Assembly (NCBI GenBank): GCA_900169235.1
Contig: FWCC01000091.1
Span: forward strand, 62,001 to 126,000
DNA length: 64,000 nucleotides
Source: Zarea fungicola
Lineage: Eukaryota > Ascomycota > Sordariomycetes > Hypocreales > Cordycipitaceae
Direction of reading: 5' to 3'
This document shows, piece by piece, positions 1-11,522 of the stretch (position 1 is its first letter; every line of letters starts with the position of its first letter). Position numbers and translations under genes: made by a program. The notes beneath the pieces are model-generated. The model was not told the origin of the DNA, searched no databases, and saw only the letters and a list, made by a program, of their open reading frames with translations.

Positions 1-2
1 TT

Positions 3-3000
3 GTCCTCAAGTCCGAGTCTGCCACCCAGGATGACGGTATTGTCCCTACCCGGGTCACGCTGCCACCGCACGCCCAACACATTCAAGCCAAGCAGTTCTA
101 CCACAGGGCAAGAGATATTGGCGTCAACTGGAGCGCGCCGTTTGACAACCTGACGGATATCAAGATCGCTTCCGGGGCGTGCATCGCGGACTCGTCGTTT
201 CTGCCCGGTGCCGGTGCCTCTGAGACAGACTATACCATCCACCCCGGCGTCATGGACGCTGTCTTGTACCACGGCATGATGGGTGTCCTCATCTTTGATG
301 AAAATGACAAGTCCCCTGTTGTGCCCACCTTCATCGAGAAGATGATTGTGGCCGAGAAAGACCAGGCCAAGCCGATTCAAGAGGTGACATGTCACGCCAC
401 CCGGACCGAGAATGCGCTTACGTTTGATATTGGCATTTTTGAGAGACAAAACGAGGAAAACCTGGTCGTACAGGCCTGGGGAGTGGTTGCGACCAAGCTG
501 CCAGACGTTGTCATCGGCGGGAGTCGCCAACGAGACTTGTGCCATGTTCCGGACTGGGTGACTTACATGCCCAAGACTACGCAGAAGCACATTGACGACA
601 TGTGCAAAAAGTCGCTCGAAGAGAGGTCCATCATCCCGGAAATCAAGGCTTTGGAGGCCCTAACTGTGAACTACGTCAAGCGTGCCTTGGCCTCCACACC
701 GGCAGACGAGGTAGCCGAAGGATACCAGCGCAACTGGTTTGAATGGATGAAGACGCTCGCCGAACAGGAGCCTGATCCAGCCTTCCTCAAAGCAGGAGAG
801 GAAGATGGCAGCGTTTCCGCAGAGGTCGCACGGCGTCTGGGGCCACGCTTGAGCGAGATCCTGCGAGGAACCACTCATCCGCTGGACATCCTCAACGAAG
901 ATAACCTGCTGAGCGGACTCTACCTGGAAGGTGGCAACGCTCGCTGCATTGCGCAGATGGCCGCGTACATAGGCGAGCTAGGTCGTCTAAATCCCAATAT
1001 GAAGATTATCGAGGCTGGCGCGGGCACGGGCTCAGCCACCTTGCCCGTCCTGCAGGCTCTGCAAGCCCCGAACAGAGTGCTGGCGTCCGGGTACGACTTC
1101 ACCGATATATCACCAGGATTTTTTCCCGCTGCCCGAGAGCTGCTCTCCGATTTTGAACACATTATGCAGTATAAGACCCTGAATGTCGAGAAGACGGCGG
1201 AAGAAAACGGCTTTGAACCCAACAGCTACGATATCCTTATTGCTTCCAACGTTCTCCACGCTACTCCTTGCATCGACGTCGTCCTGGAAAACGTCAGGTC
1301 GCTTCTCCGCCCCGGCGGTAAGTTGATCTTGATGGAGCCTACCGAGAATCTCCCCCATTACGGTCTCGTTTTTGGCTCGCTTGCTGGTTGGTGGGCTGGG
1401 GTCGATGAGGGCCGGACCCTCTCGCCTATGCTTTCCCGCTCTGCATGGATCGAGAAGCTTTCAAAGAATGGCTTCGTCAAAAATGAAGCCGTCTTCGAGG
1501 ACTACCCTGTGGCCGATGGCGGCTCCATTTCCGTCTTCGTGTCTGAAGTCCCGGTCCCGGCCCCTTCGGCAGCTCCCCTGGATGTTGAAATTGTATCGCT
1601 TCCTGGAGAGGATCTTTACTCGAGCTTCACGGAGAAGCTTCAGAAGAAGCTCTGGGACCGCTCAGTGGAGGCCCGTGTTGCCTCTCCATCCGTCTCCGAA
1701 GAAAAAATTAGCATCATTATGCCCGACATCAGCGAGCGTGTGGCCTGGGACATGGATGGCCCGCTCTTCGACTCGATAAAGGCTCGGGTCGCTAGCTCCA
1801 GGGTCATCGTGTTCGTAATGTGCACGGCCAAAGAGAAAGAAAAGCGGCCCAGTGGTGACTGGATCTACGGGTTCTGCCGATCGATCCGCTACGAGTACGT
1901 CTCTGTACGCTTAGTTACTCTTGAGCTCGAAGGTGGATTGGAGGCCGGCGTGGAAGCCCTGTCAACCATTTTGAACAGCCCGACGGCTGACATGAGCCTT
2001 CCCATCGAAGAGGTTGAGCTTGAATACATGGAAAGAGGGGGGCAGCTGTACGTTTCCCGTATTCGTTCGGAGCCGAGCTTTGACAGCTACGTTAGCCGGG
2101 ATCTAGGCAGGTCGGTCTCTGAGGAAGCTCCGTTTCTCAACGGGAGAGCCATGTCGGCAGAGCTGGGCGTCTCAGGCGTGCTCGACACTCTCCGCTGGGC
2201 AGACAATCCCGAAATTTCCGGGCCAGTAGATCCCGATTGTGTTAGGCTGCAGCTTTGCGCCGCCAGCATCAACTTCAAGGATGTGCTGGTTGCCTCGGGC
2301 CAGCTGGAGGGCATCACCCAGATGCGCAATGACTGCAGCGGCATCGTGCTTGAGGTCGGAGCCAACATGACGAGCAGGTTCAAGCCCGGAGACCGCGTCT
2401 GCTCTCTGTATTCCCAGTCATTCACAAACTACCCCATGGTCCACGGCTCGTGCTGCCATGTAATACCCCAGGACATGGACTTTGCAGAAGCGGCTTCGAT
2501 CCCCCTTGTCTGGTGCACTGTCTACTACTGCTTGGTCACTATTGCCAGGCTGCAAAAGGGGGAGAGTATCCTCATCCACTCGGCTGCCGGCGCGGTTGGA
2601 CAAGCATCGATTATGCTGGCGCGTCATCTCGGCGCAGAAATATTTGTTACATGCGGAAACGAGGCCAAGGTGGAACTACTCAACACTGAGTTTAGCATCC
2701 CGAGGGATCACATCTTCTCCAGCCGTACCACGGCCTTCCGCGACAAGGTCCGCGCCATGACCAACGGCGACGGAGTGGACGTTGTCCTCAATTCTCTCGG
2801 AGGAGAAATGTTCCGCGAGTCGTGCAACACACTGGCAGCACATGGTCGGTTCGTCGAGATTGGGCGCAAGGATCTCATGGAGAACGCACTAATGCCCATG
2901 GAGTTCCTACTGAATAACATCACTTTCGCCTACGTGGACTTTGCGCACATTCTTGCGACCAAGACGATGCTGGCGTCCCAGCTTCTAGGGGATGTGATGC

Positions 3001-4443
3001 AGCTCTTCGCCTCCGGAGCCATGCAGCATGTGCGACTGATCAAATATCCGATTTCGGAGATGGCAGCTGCGTTCCGTCTGATTCAAGCTGGTAAACACAC
3101 GGGTAAAGTTATCTTGACCGTGGAGCCCGAGGTTAAAGTCCAGGTAAGTGAATTGCAATGAGGGCGGGGCGAGGCGAGGTCGCTTCGAGATATCCTGCCG
3201 GACAGAAAATACAAAACATATACTTACTGGCATTTCTTTTGTAATATAGATTGTCCCATCAAAGCCCCCATCCGTTCAGCTCAGCTCAGAGGCGACCTAC
3301 ATTGTCGTCGGAGGCTTAGGAGGCCTGGGCAAGCGGCTCGTCGATTGGACTGCAGAGAAAGGAGCTCGCCATATTTGTATCTTCTCCAGGACTGCTCAGC
3401 CCGACTCGGATACTCAAAGCTTCCTGGACAAACTCACATCCATAGGAGTCCAGGTCCGAGTCGAAAAGTGCGACGTGAGTTCGGAGGAATCATTGCAGAA
3501 AGCCGTGGCCACGATTCAGGAAACCATGCCTCCGATCCGCGGATTATTCCAAGCTGCCATGGTCCTGCAAGATGTCTTGCTGGAAGACATGACGGTTGAG
3601 CAATGGTGCAAAGTCACAGCCCCCAAGGTACAAGGCACATGGAACCTGCACAAGCTTCTGCCCGATGACATGGACTTTTTCATTATGCTGTCATCGGTAG
3701 TATCCATGGTTGGAACTGTTGGAGCCAGCAATTACGCTTCATCATGCGCCTTCCAGGATGGCATCGCTCGCTACCGCCGGCGGCTGGGCCTGCCGGCCTA
3801 CTCGGTCAATATCGGTGCCATTGTCGAGGCCGGCTACGTCAGTGAGAATCCAGACGTCGCTGTCAACCTCAGAAAGAACGGGCTAGGCAGCGTTGCCATT
3901 TCCGAGTTCTTGTCCCATCTCGGCGACATTGTTCAACGCAAGACGGAATACACCCAGTCATCGCTCGGCATACTGCCCAACGGTACGGAGCGCGGCCTCG
4001 GAGAAGCGCGCTGGGCAAATGACAGGAGGCTTGCCCAGATTTTTGGATCGGAGAGTCAGGACGGCGGCAAGGCGGTTGGTGGCGGTGCTGACAATGTTGG
4101 CTTCGTGCTCCAGGGTGCAACGACGTTGCATGAGGCCCAAGACATCGTTTGCACGGCCATTGTCAAGCAACTGGCAACCATCCTCGCCGTAGATGCCAGC
4201 GACATCATCCCTGCTCGGAGTCTGGACTCATATGGTCTAGACTCGCTGGTCGGTGTCGAGTTGAGAAACTGGATCGGTGCCTATCTACAAGTCAACTTGC
4301 CTCTGTTGGTCATGTGGAATACTAGCAGCATCAATGAGCTGGCCGAGATTGTGACCAAGGGATCCAGACTCGTCAAGGTGAAGTCGGAGGAGGAGGCGGA
4401 GGAGGCGGTGGAGGAGAAGGTAGAGGCAGCTAAAGAAGAATGA
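3..4443 (+). CDS. Highly reducing type I polyketide synthase, 3' part (DH-MT-ER-KR-ACP)
   Basis: Partial: the reading frame is open from base 3, so KS, AT and the start lie left of the window. Exons 3-3143 and 3250-4443, joined by a 106-bp phase-0 intron (GTAAGT...TAG); 1444 residues are visible. In order: the C-terminal half of the dehydratase with HPGVMDA (catalytic Asp), C-methyltransferase (about 230-500) with SAM motif EAGAGTGSAT, enoylreductase (about 729-1040) with NADPH loop HSAAGAVGQA, ketoreductase with VVGGLGGLG and the Ser/Tyr active site (SSVVSMVG, NYA), and ACP with phosphopantetheine Ser near residue 1379 in GLDSLVG. It should build a methylated, highly reduced chain by iterative condensation. 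No thioesterase or reductase follows the ACP, so release needs a partner in trans. After the ACP is an acidic Glu/Ala-rich tail of about 25 residues. Domain identity is certain; the product is unknown. Confidence 0.96.
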
Positions 4444-5183
4444 AAGAGTGGTATTGATCTGCTTTATTACTGTTATTTTAGAGTATATACACTTGACTCC
4501 ATGTTTGAGGTTTCCTCATGAGTTTTGCTACACTATTCTATGTTATCCAGCAGTCGACTACCCTTTGAGCGACTGCCAACCCATACATGCACCACAATGC
4601 TACATTTCTCTTTACTCCGAAAAGGTAAATCATACTTACTGCAGCGGGAGTTGGTGGGGGCTTTGAAGGCTTCTAAACCAAAAAAAAAAAAAAAANNAGA
4701 AGGATTCTGTACACCCTGTAAGAAGGATTCTGTACACCCTGTAAGAAAAATTCTATACACCCTGTAAGAAAGATCCTGGTCTTGTTAGAATCCTTCTCGA
4801 CACCCCCCCAAATTCCCATATAGCCTTTCTTGGCGCGTGTGACGTACGTAGCCTTGTACTTGTCCCCGTTTGTATACATTCGTCACCAGGCTGCCAATGC
4901 ATGGGTAAAGCCGACAAATTCGCAAGGCTTAATTAAGCTCCCCGGCCACCCTTTCCGAGTGGAACAGCCAGTCATATACACGCCCCCGCACGTCGGGAGC
5001 CTCTTACTACGTAGTAGCTGACAGCGAGTTGTTTGGCGTGATTCTCTTGAGGTACGGAGTACATAGCAAGTCTTTCACCTGCGCCAAAACGATTGATCGA
5101 GGTTGCGCACTCCAGCCATTGACTATCCAACGCTTGACCATTCAACCAGGCCTCAATAATAAATGCTCTTTTAGAATAAAAAT
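4444..5183. other. Intergenic spacer PKS-P450
   Basis: 740 bp between the PKS stop and the P450 start. It holds the PKS 3' region, a 16-base A run (4680-4695) followed by two undetermined bases (4696-4697), and the 23-bp tandem repeat annotated separately. No TATA box or coding frame was convincing. Confidence 0.7.
4698..4766. repeat. 23-bp tandem repeat, three copies, beside an assembly ambiguity
   Basis: Copies at 4698-4720, 4721-4743 and 4744-4766; the first two are identical, the third has three substitutions. Each starts AGAAGGATTC and ends CACCCTGTA. A degenerate start of a fourth copy follows, and an inverted copy of the first ten bases (GAATCCTTCT) lies at 4788-4797, so the block could fold. 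The preceding A run and NN at 4696-4697 mean copy number and length may be wrong in the assembly. Confidence 0.9.
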
Positions 5184-6944
5184 ATGGCATTGACGGAGAG
5201 CATCATTGATCTGCTGCTATGCAAGCCCGTCTTTCTTGGCCTGGCAGCATGCGCTCTGCTCTTCCTCGTCGGGCGGGCACTCGAGCCAAGCGTCGATGGC
5301 TTTGAGCCTCCGATGCTTAGGCATTACATCCCTATATTTGGTCATTTCTACAGTATACTCAAGGACCAGGAAGCATTCTTCAAACGTCTCGAGTGAGTTC
5401 ACATCCCATACACACGTCTCTCCCTGTTCCGGTGTAGGTAGCAAGAGCACTGTTGGGAACACCAGACGCAAAGTTGTGCCATGGCCACTACTAACACAGC
5501 ACTCACTCCTCAACAGCAAAAAGTATCACATGCCCATCGCAACTATTCCCATTTTGAATTATAAAATGTATGCGATAACGGATCCCATTCTAGTCCAGTC
5601 GGCGTATTGCAACAAACATCTCTCCTTCACCCCCTTTGCTGTAGCTGGTGCCCAGAAGGTGGCGGGCTTCGATGATGCGTATCACCAAGTGCTCATGCAG
5701 TCAAATGTCTTGCCCGAATACTTCAAGAGCATCTATGACGGGACTACTGCCCAGCACATCCACCGGTTGAATGTCACCTCCCTCAAGCACGTTTCAAAGC
5801 ACATTAATAGCATTGGGGGAGATGGCATGGATGCTGCTAATACCTACCTCTGGCTGCGCAATCTCATGACCGTCGCTACATGCGAGGCTCTGTTTGGTCC
5901 TGACAATCCCATCAGGGGTGACGAACTTGTAGAGGATGTCTGGTAAGGTCATCTCACAGAGCCCCAATCTCCGAGAGTGAGTGGTAAGCATGTTGCTAAT
6001 TTCATTTTAGGACGTTCGAAGCAGGTCTGCCTTATCTGTTTTTCCATATTTTCAATTCCAAGACACTGCGGCGTACAAAAGAGGCCCGGCGAAGGCTGCA
6101 GCTAGCTTTGGGAAAGTGGTGCACGACCATGAAGCAGGACGACCAGCAGGTCTCGGCCTATATCAGAAATCGGGTCGGCATTCTTCGAGGATACGGCGTC
6201 GAAGGGCAGAACCTTGGTGACATTGAGGTTGGCCTCATTCATGTCCCAACATCAAACTCCATCCCGACCATATTCTGGTTCTTCATCCATGTCTTCACGC
6301 GGCCCGATCTGGTCGTCCAACTGCGCGCCGAGGTTGAGCCCATTGCAAGGCGTGGGCCGGGCCATGTAGTGACCATCAACATGGACGACATCCTCGCAAG
6401 GTGCCCCCTGTTAATCAGTGCCTACCGTGAGGCCAGCCGCCTCTGCAACGGATTCACTTGCAACCGAATGGTCCTAGAGGACACGACCATCACGGACAGA
6501 CATGATCGCTCGTACCTGCTCAAGAAAGGCGCCACCGTGAAGATGCCTGCAGGAGTCATGCATGCCGCGGAGGAAATATGGGGCAAAGATGCAGCGGAAT
6601 TCCGAGCCGATAGATTCCTGGACAAGGGACTGACGAGCGAACAGGCCAAGCTGAGACGTGCTGCCTTTACACCGTTCGGCGGAGGCGCTCACATGTGTCC
6701 TGGGCGGAATTTCGCGACGGCCGAGATTTACGGCTTCGTGGCGGCGCTGCTCCTGGGTTATAACGTGGAGCCCTTGGACGGGAACTGGGACAAGTACAAG
6801 CCGCCAGCCATGTCTACGTGTCCCCAAGTGACGTCTGTGTGCAAGCCAGAAGACGAAGCTTCCGTGTGCGGTACCCGCCTGACTAGACGAAATGGATGGG
6901 AGGCAGCGCAGTGGAGGTTCATCTCTGGCGAAGTGATGGAGTGA
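5184..6944 (+). CDS. Cytochrome P450, CYP7/CYP8-like (cluster P450 1)
   Basis: Exons 5184-5392, 5517-5942 and 6011-6944, giving 522 residues; both introns are phase 2 with GTGAGT and GTAAGG donors. A hydrophobic N-terminal anchor (about residues 9-28) suggests ER membrane attachment. ExxR is seen as EASR (352-355), and the heme loop is FGGGAHMCPGR with Cys441. The I-helix lacks the usual A/G-G-x-D/E-T-T and instead reads close to TSNSIPTIFW, the Asn-Ile-Pro pattern of CYP7/CYP8-type enzymes, so oxygen activation may differ from standard P450s. Fungal members are often labelled oxysterol 7-alpha-hydroxylase-like, which says little about substrate. It lies 740 bp downstream of the PKS on the same strand, so oxidation of the polyketide is the simplest role. 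The minus-strand P450 at 18.7-20.3 kb is a relative. Confidence 0.95.
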
Positions 6945-7201
6945 GCAACATTTGAGGTTACTCCATGTTTGGGTTGAAGAGTGGGGGAATAATCTGCAAC
7001 GATTAAGGATATATTTATTACTTGGGTCGTATCGAACCTATTGAAGATGATCGCTCGGCCCTTCTAAACGTCCTGTAGGTTGTCCTTCTTAGTGTTCTCA
7101 GCAAATACTCTCTCTCTCTCAACCTATTGCTCTCCTACGCATCAAGTTACAGACCTCATTTGTATTCGTATCGCCCTCTTCCTTCAAGTTACCCTGAAAT
7201 A

Positions 7202-7741
7202 CTATGTGCCTCCGGTAGCCTGCGGCTTGAAGAAGACGGTCATCATCCCGTCTATGGTAATCTCACCCAAGACTTTCTTCACTTGTCCATGAGCAGGACA
7301 CTCGCTCTCGTAGTACTTCATGTCGTCCATGCTGGCGAACTCGGTCTTGTTGACGAAGGTGTACCCTTCAGTGCGGAGACCCTGTTCGACAGGACCAGCA
7401 ACCATACTGAGTATGTAAGGCGCACCATTCTAGTAAACTCGTCAGTAATTTAACTCTACGTGTCTTTATAGCATCAGTGGGATTGGGACCCAGTGGAAGT
7501 GAACATGAGTAGGGGCTAGGGTAGGGGAGTTATTATATACCCTCTGATTGTCAACAGCCATCTTCCGACACTGCTCCAGAAACTTTTTCTGATCCTCAGC
7601 CTTTGGCATCTTGAACATGGTCACACGGTGCACACGATTAGCTACGCTTACGTAGCTGCGGCTGTGTCCATTGAATCCGTTCTTCGCAACAGTTGTCAGC
7701 GGTTGAAGCCCACGCGGGGGGGACCTTGTAAGCGCAAACAT
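7202..7741 (-). CDS. Dabb-type stress-responsive A/B-barrel protein
   Basis: Exons 7541-7741 and 7202-7429 on the minus strand, joined phase 0 (GTATAT...CTAG), giving 142 residues. After a Ser/Arg-rich leader of about 37 residues comes the A/B-barrel: RVHRVTMFKMP, then GAPYI, GYTFVNKTEFASMDDMKYY and CPAH. This is the dimeric ferredoxin-like Dabb fold; the plant member olivetolic acid cyclase uses it to cyclise a polyketide, and the PAH histidine aligns with its catalytic His. The second catalytic residue (Tyr in the plant enzyme) is not at the same spacing, though two Tyr lie nearby. Known fungal relatives are mostly uncharacterised. It is tail-to-tail with P450 1 (257 bp between stops). The leader could be mitochondrial, or translation could start at the internal Met of MFKMP. 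Role in the cluster is inference. Confidence 0.82.
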
Positions 7742-8336
7742 TGCGATTCAATATCGGTGGGATGGACTTGGTTAGTGACAAGAGTCCGAATTTGTTCATA
7801 AACGTGAAGAAGAAGATGATGGGTAGCTGTCAAAATGGTCGACGGCGATGTTGAGTTGAACGTTGCAAGTCCTTCCAGGTGCACCATCTAGATTGGCGTG
7901 GGATGTCCTCGCAAGTAGTGACGAATCAGCGCCAACAGATGCAGCCAAAATACTGCCATTTCGTTTCACCAACTGCCTCGATGTCTCCGCAACCAGGCTA
8001 CGAAGATGTAGGATAACTCAGCCGCGAGACCCCCAAAACCCCTCATCCTGTCGCTATTCTTGCCTTCGAAGGAATATGTACCCAATGTCACTATACAAGC
8101 GAGTGACTTTGGCTACTAATCACTACGTTCACACTACTGTGATACCATGTCTCTCCTCCCTTGCTATTCAAGGTGATCCGCAATCTTTTTATGCACCATA
8201 CCTACAAGCAGTGGTATATGACTCGTTCGAGGACTGCATGTACTCGTAAGCGCTAACGTCGGCCACTTCTTGGCTGGTATACGCATCACAACTATATTTG
8301 GGTGGATTACTAATAGCTTCTTCGGTGATGACCCAA

Positions 8337-8356
8337 CCTAAGATACTATTCTTAGG
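8337..8356. repeat. Perfect inverted repeat, 7-bp arms
   Basis: CCTAAGA at 8337-8343 and its reverse complement TCTTAGG at 8350-8356, separated by TACTAT. It lies in the AT-rich spacer, without a nearby gene end. It could be chance or part of a decayed element. Confidence 0.6.
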
Positions 8357-9294
8357 TAGTGGAAAGGCGTTAAAATGACTTGAAACGCGATTTTTTATTG
8401 ACCATTTTTACTCTTATCGGGTTATTTGTGGAATTCCCTAGTATCTCACCGCCTCCACTTAACTTATACCATTGATAACGTCTAAAATAGCATTTTAAAG
8501 AGATTCCTCCATATACTAAGGTTTAATAAACAATTTTACAAGGTTTGAAGCCAAAATAATAATTGTTGCGCGAGAAATCGCCGTCACGGTGAGGTGCCTG
8601 GGGAATTGAAGTGGCTGGAATTACCCTGCCGAGAAGTGAGTGGCCGACGTTAAAAACAGTGGTGTTATTATATCTGTCAGGGGTACTCCGCATATCCGTC
8701 AGAGTGTGGGTACGTACGGGAGCTGTTGCAAAACTCCCCTGTCAAGGCGATTGCAGGGATTGACAGTCGCTTGAGCCTCATCTGTCTCTCAGCGGGTACA
8801 TTATAGTGGCGGTTGAGAAGCCCGAGTCAAGAGCGCTGGCTACCTGGAACCAGGGTCAACATTTACCTGTCGAGAAACGCCCCTCGAAGAGTTGGCACTC
8901 TCCAGCCGGTAACCATTGATACAATTACAGAATGACAGAAGATGGTTTTGTGTAATTCAGCATTCTACGATACAATTTTGCGCCTAATGTTTTTGCTTCT
9001 CGAGATCTTAGTCCTGATAGCCAACGGCGGATGAGGAAGATGGTTGAGGTTCATGATGGGCGTGTAATCATCTACCAAATATAGACGCTGCTATTCCGCT
9101 GCTGCTCCGCCACGCCTTTAGAATTGGGGTTTCAAGCTAGAATCAGGCTGGGGTACATGGTCCAGAGTACTGTGGGTACCGTCTTATGCTGGATTCGCGG
9201 GAGCGTATTAGGACAGGGTCTGAATAGCAAACTATTCATCAAGAACTAATGACTCTATTGCTTCTTCTCAGAATTGTGTCGGGAGGGGAGTTCG

Positions 9295-9405
9295 TTCTCT
9301 ACCATACGCCCCAATTACTATAGCGGGGTATCGCTTTAACAGGACACTCATATCTTTCCGTCAAATCACGGTGCAGCATGTGGCCAATCTAGCAGAACCC
9401 CGGCT
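9295..9405. repeat. Degenerate dispersed repeat, copy A
   Basis: Aligns in the same orientation with 20845-20955. The best block, 9321-9340, matches 20868-20887 at 18 of 20 bases, and shared blocks on both sides (TTCTCT-CCATA, CAAATCAC-TGCA, ATCTA-CA) keep the same order. Several differences are transitions, as expected after RIP in fungi. No coding frame is visible, so it looks like a fragment of an old mobile element. Confidence 0.6.
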
Positions 9406-9687
9406 CCTGTAGGGGGGTGTGGGTTGGGCGGGCGCAGTTTTCGACATTAAAGTGCCCGAGCCTCATTGGATATTAGCGATAAGTGTCCGAGCCTCATGGC
9501 ATGTAAACTGCAATGCATCAGCACCACTAGGCGATCCACATGATCCTTCTACTGCGTACACACCTCCAACATCCGAAACCGGGATGGATGCGGAGAAAAA
9601 GAGTCGGGGAATGTCAATACAGTTGCTGTCGAGCCTTGAAGCTTGAGGCTTGCGACGAGACATCCAACTATTCTATTGACTTGACCA

Positions 9688-11522
9688 ATGTCCGCCGCAA
9701 ACTCACCTAGGCACTTTCCAGTGCTCCTGCGTCGTGTCAGGAAGTCTGCTTTGGCATTTCCATCCATTTCTTACAAGCTTCAAGCTCCCACTGCAGCAGC
9801 CTTCTGCACTTCTGCCAGAACCCGCAACCTAGAGCAATCGCCGCTGGGCAATGCCAGTGAGCCCAGTGCTCTTCTTCATCCAACTCTAAAGCCAGCGCCC
9901 CTTGATGTTGTGGCGGCCAAGGGTACAACTGTGACCTTTTCCAATGGCAAAAGCGTGGAGGATACGACTTGTGGTGCAGCGGTGGCCTGCATTGGCTACG
10001 ATAATGAGAGGGTCAAAAAGGCCATGATTAAGCAGATGGAGAATTTCTCCTACTCAAATTCAATGTTTTATGGGCATCAAATGAGCAAAGAACTGGCTGC
10101 GGAGCTCATCAGGGGGACCAACGGGGAGATGTCAAAGGTGTACCTGATGTGCTCTGGTGCGTTGTCCCATTTCTTGTTCCAACAAGTCAGACGTGGCGTC
10201 TAACAAAAAGTCTTAGGAGCTGAAGCCATGGAGTCGGCCATGAAGATGGCAAGACAGTATTACATGGAGCTGAACCCAAAGCAGCCCCAGCGTACAAACT
10301 TCATTGCGCGCCAGGGGTCCTTTCACGGCGCGACTCTTGGGTCGCTTTCGATGAGTGGTCATGTCGGACGGCGGAAGCTCTTTGAGGGCATGCTGTTGGA
10401 CAATGTTCACCGTGTCTCGGCCGCCAACGAGTATCGGGGAAAGGCTGATGGCCAGACGACGGAGGAATATGTGCAGCAATTGGCAGATGAGCTGGATCGA
10501 AAGTTCCAGGAGCTTGGACCTGATACTGTTTGTGCATTTGTTAGCGAGCCTGTTGTTGGGGCCGTAAGTATACTCATACTCATTATGCGGATCTTCATTG
10601 TTTCCTGGCTGATTTCGTTGCATGGAAGACCCTCGGCACAGTCCCGGCGCCTGCTGGCTACTTCAAAGCCATGAAGAAAGTATGCGACAAGTACGGGGCG
10701 CTCCTCATTTTGGACGGTCAGTATCTGCTGATAAGTTTGAGCCCCTGCTATATTCAAGATGACTGATGATGAACAGAGGTCATGTCCGGGATGGGTCGTT
10801 GCGGATCACTTCATGAGTGGGAGCAAGAGGGCGTCGTCCCAGATATTCAGACAGTTGCCAAAGGTCTAGCAGGTGGATTTGCGCCAATGGCTGCCATGTT
10901 TATCAACCATCGTGTGTCAGATGCGTTGATGGCTGGAACTGGGTAGGTCGCGAATGGTCTGCATGTATATCCTGCACTCTCAAAACTAACATCCCGCGTT
11001 AGCGTTTTCGCACACGCACATACTTATCAAGGACACCCTGTGGGATGTGCTGCTGCGCTTGAAGTTCAGCGAATCGTAAGAGAAGATAACCTCGTCGAAA
11101 ATGTTCGGGAGATGGGCGAATATATGGGGAAGCTTCTGCATGGGCAGCTGGACGGCCACCCGTACGTCGGTAACGTTAGAGGCAGAGGCCTCTTCTGGTC
11201 GGTGAGTTGACTTACCCAGTCAGAAAAGAAACTGTTGCAGGTTTGGAAGATGTAAGCTGACATGCATGTGACACATGTGAAGCTGGAATTCGTGGCCTGC
11301 AAGAAGACGAAAGAGCCGTTCCCGCCATCGGCAGGAATCGCGAAGAAGGTTCATTTGGCAGCGCTCAACGATGTAGGCATCAGCCTCTACCCGGGAATAG
11401 GTACCAAGGACGGTGTGACTGGAGATCACGCGTGGATAGCACCTGTTTACACGAGCACAAAGCATGACATTGAGAGGATAGTTTCCAAGGTCAAAGAGTC
11501 GGTAATGCTAGCCCTCGGGTAG
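9688..11522 (+). CDS. Class III (omega-type) PLP-dependent aminotransferase
   Basis: Six exons: 9688-10156, 10217-10563, 10629-10716, 10777-10942, 11003-11201 and 11283-11522, giving 502 residues with every join in frame. Family signatures in order: CSGAEAMESAMKMAR (PLP phosphate region), GSFHGATLGSLSMSG, SEPVVGA, LILDEVMSGMGR (pyridine-nitrogen Asp), TVAKGLAGG with Schiff-base Lys330, and HTYQGHPVGCAAAL. All catalytic positions are present. These enzymes move an amino group between an amine or omega-amino acid and an oxo acid or aldehyde. The first 45 residues are rich in Arg, Ser and Ala with few acids, like a mitochondrial presequence. The acceptor at 11282 is the least certain boundary. 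Its place next to PKS, P450 and Dabb suggests either amination of the polyketide or supply of an amine; a general metabolic role is equally possible. Confidence 0.93.

Larger units (their letters stand above)
7742..9687. other. Intergenic region, Dabb gene to aminotransferase
   Basis: About 1.95 kb between two divergent genes, so it should hold both promoters. It is patchily AT-rich (8340-8570) and contains a perfect 7-bp-arm hairpin and one copy of a dispersed degenerate repeat. Short open frames are present but none resembles a known protein. Confidence 0.6.

Noticed and set aside
11202..11282. Earlier acceptor (CCCAG at 11219) for the last aminotransferase intron
   Set aside because: It would add unrelated residues to the conserved GLFWS-x-EF junction; the acceptor at 11282 keeps the family sequence.
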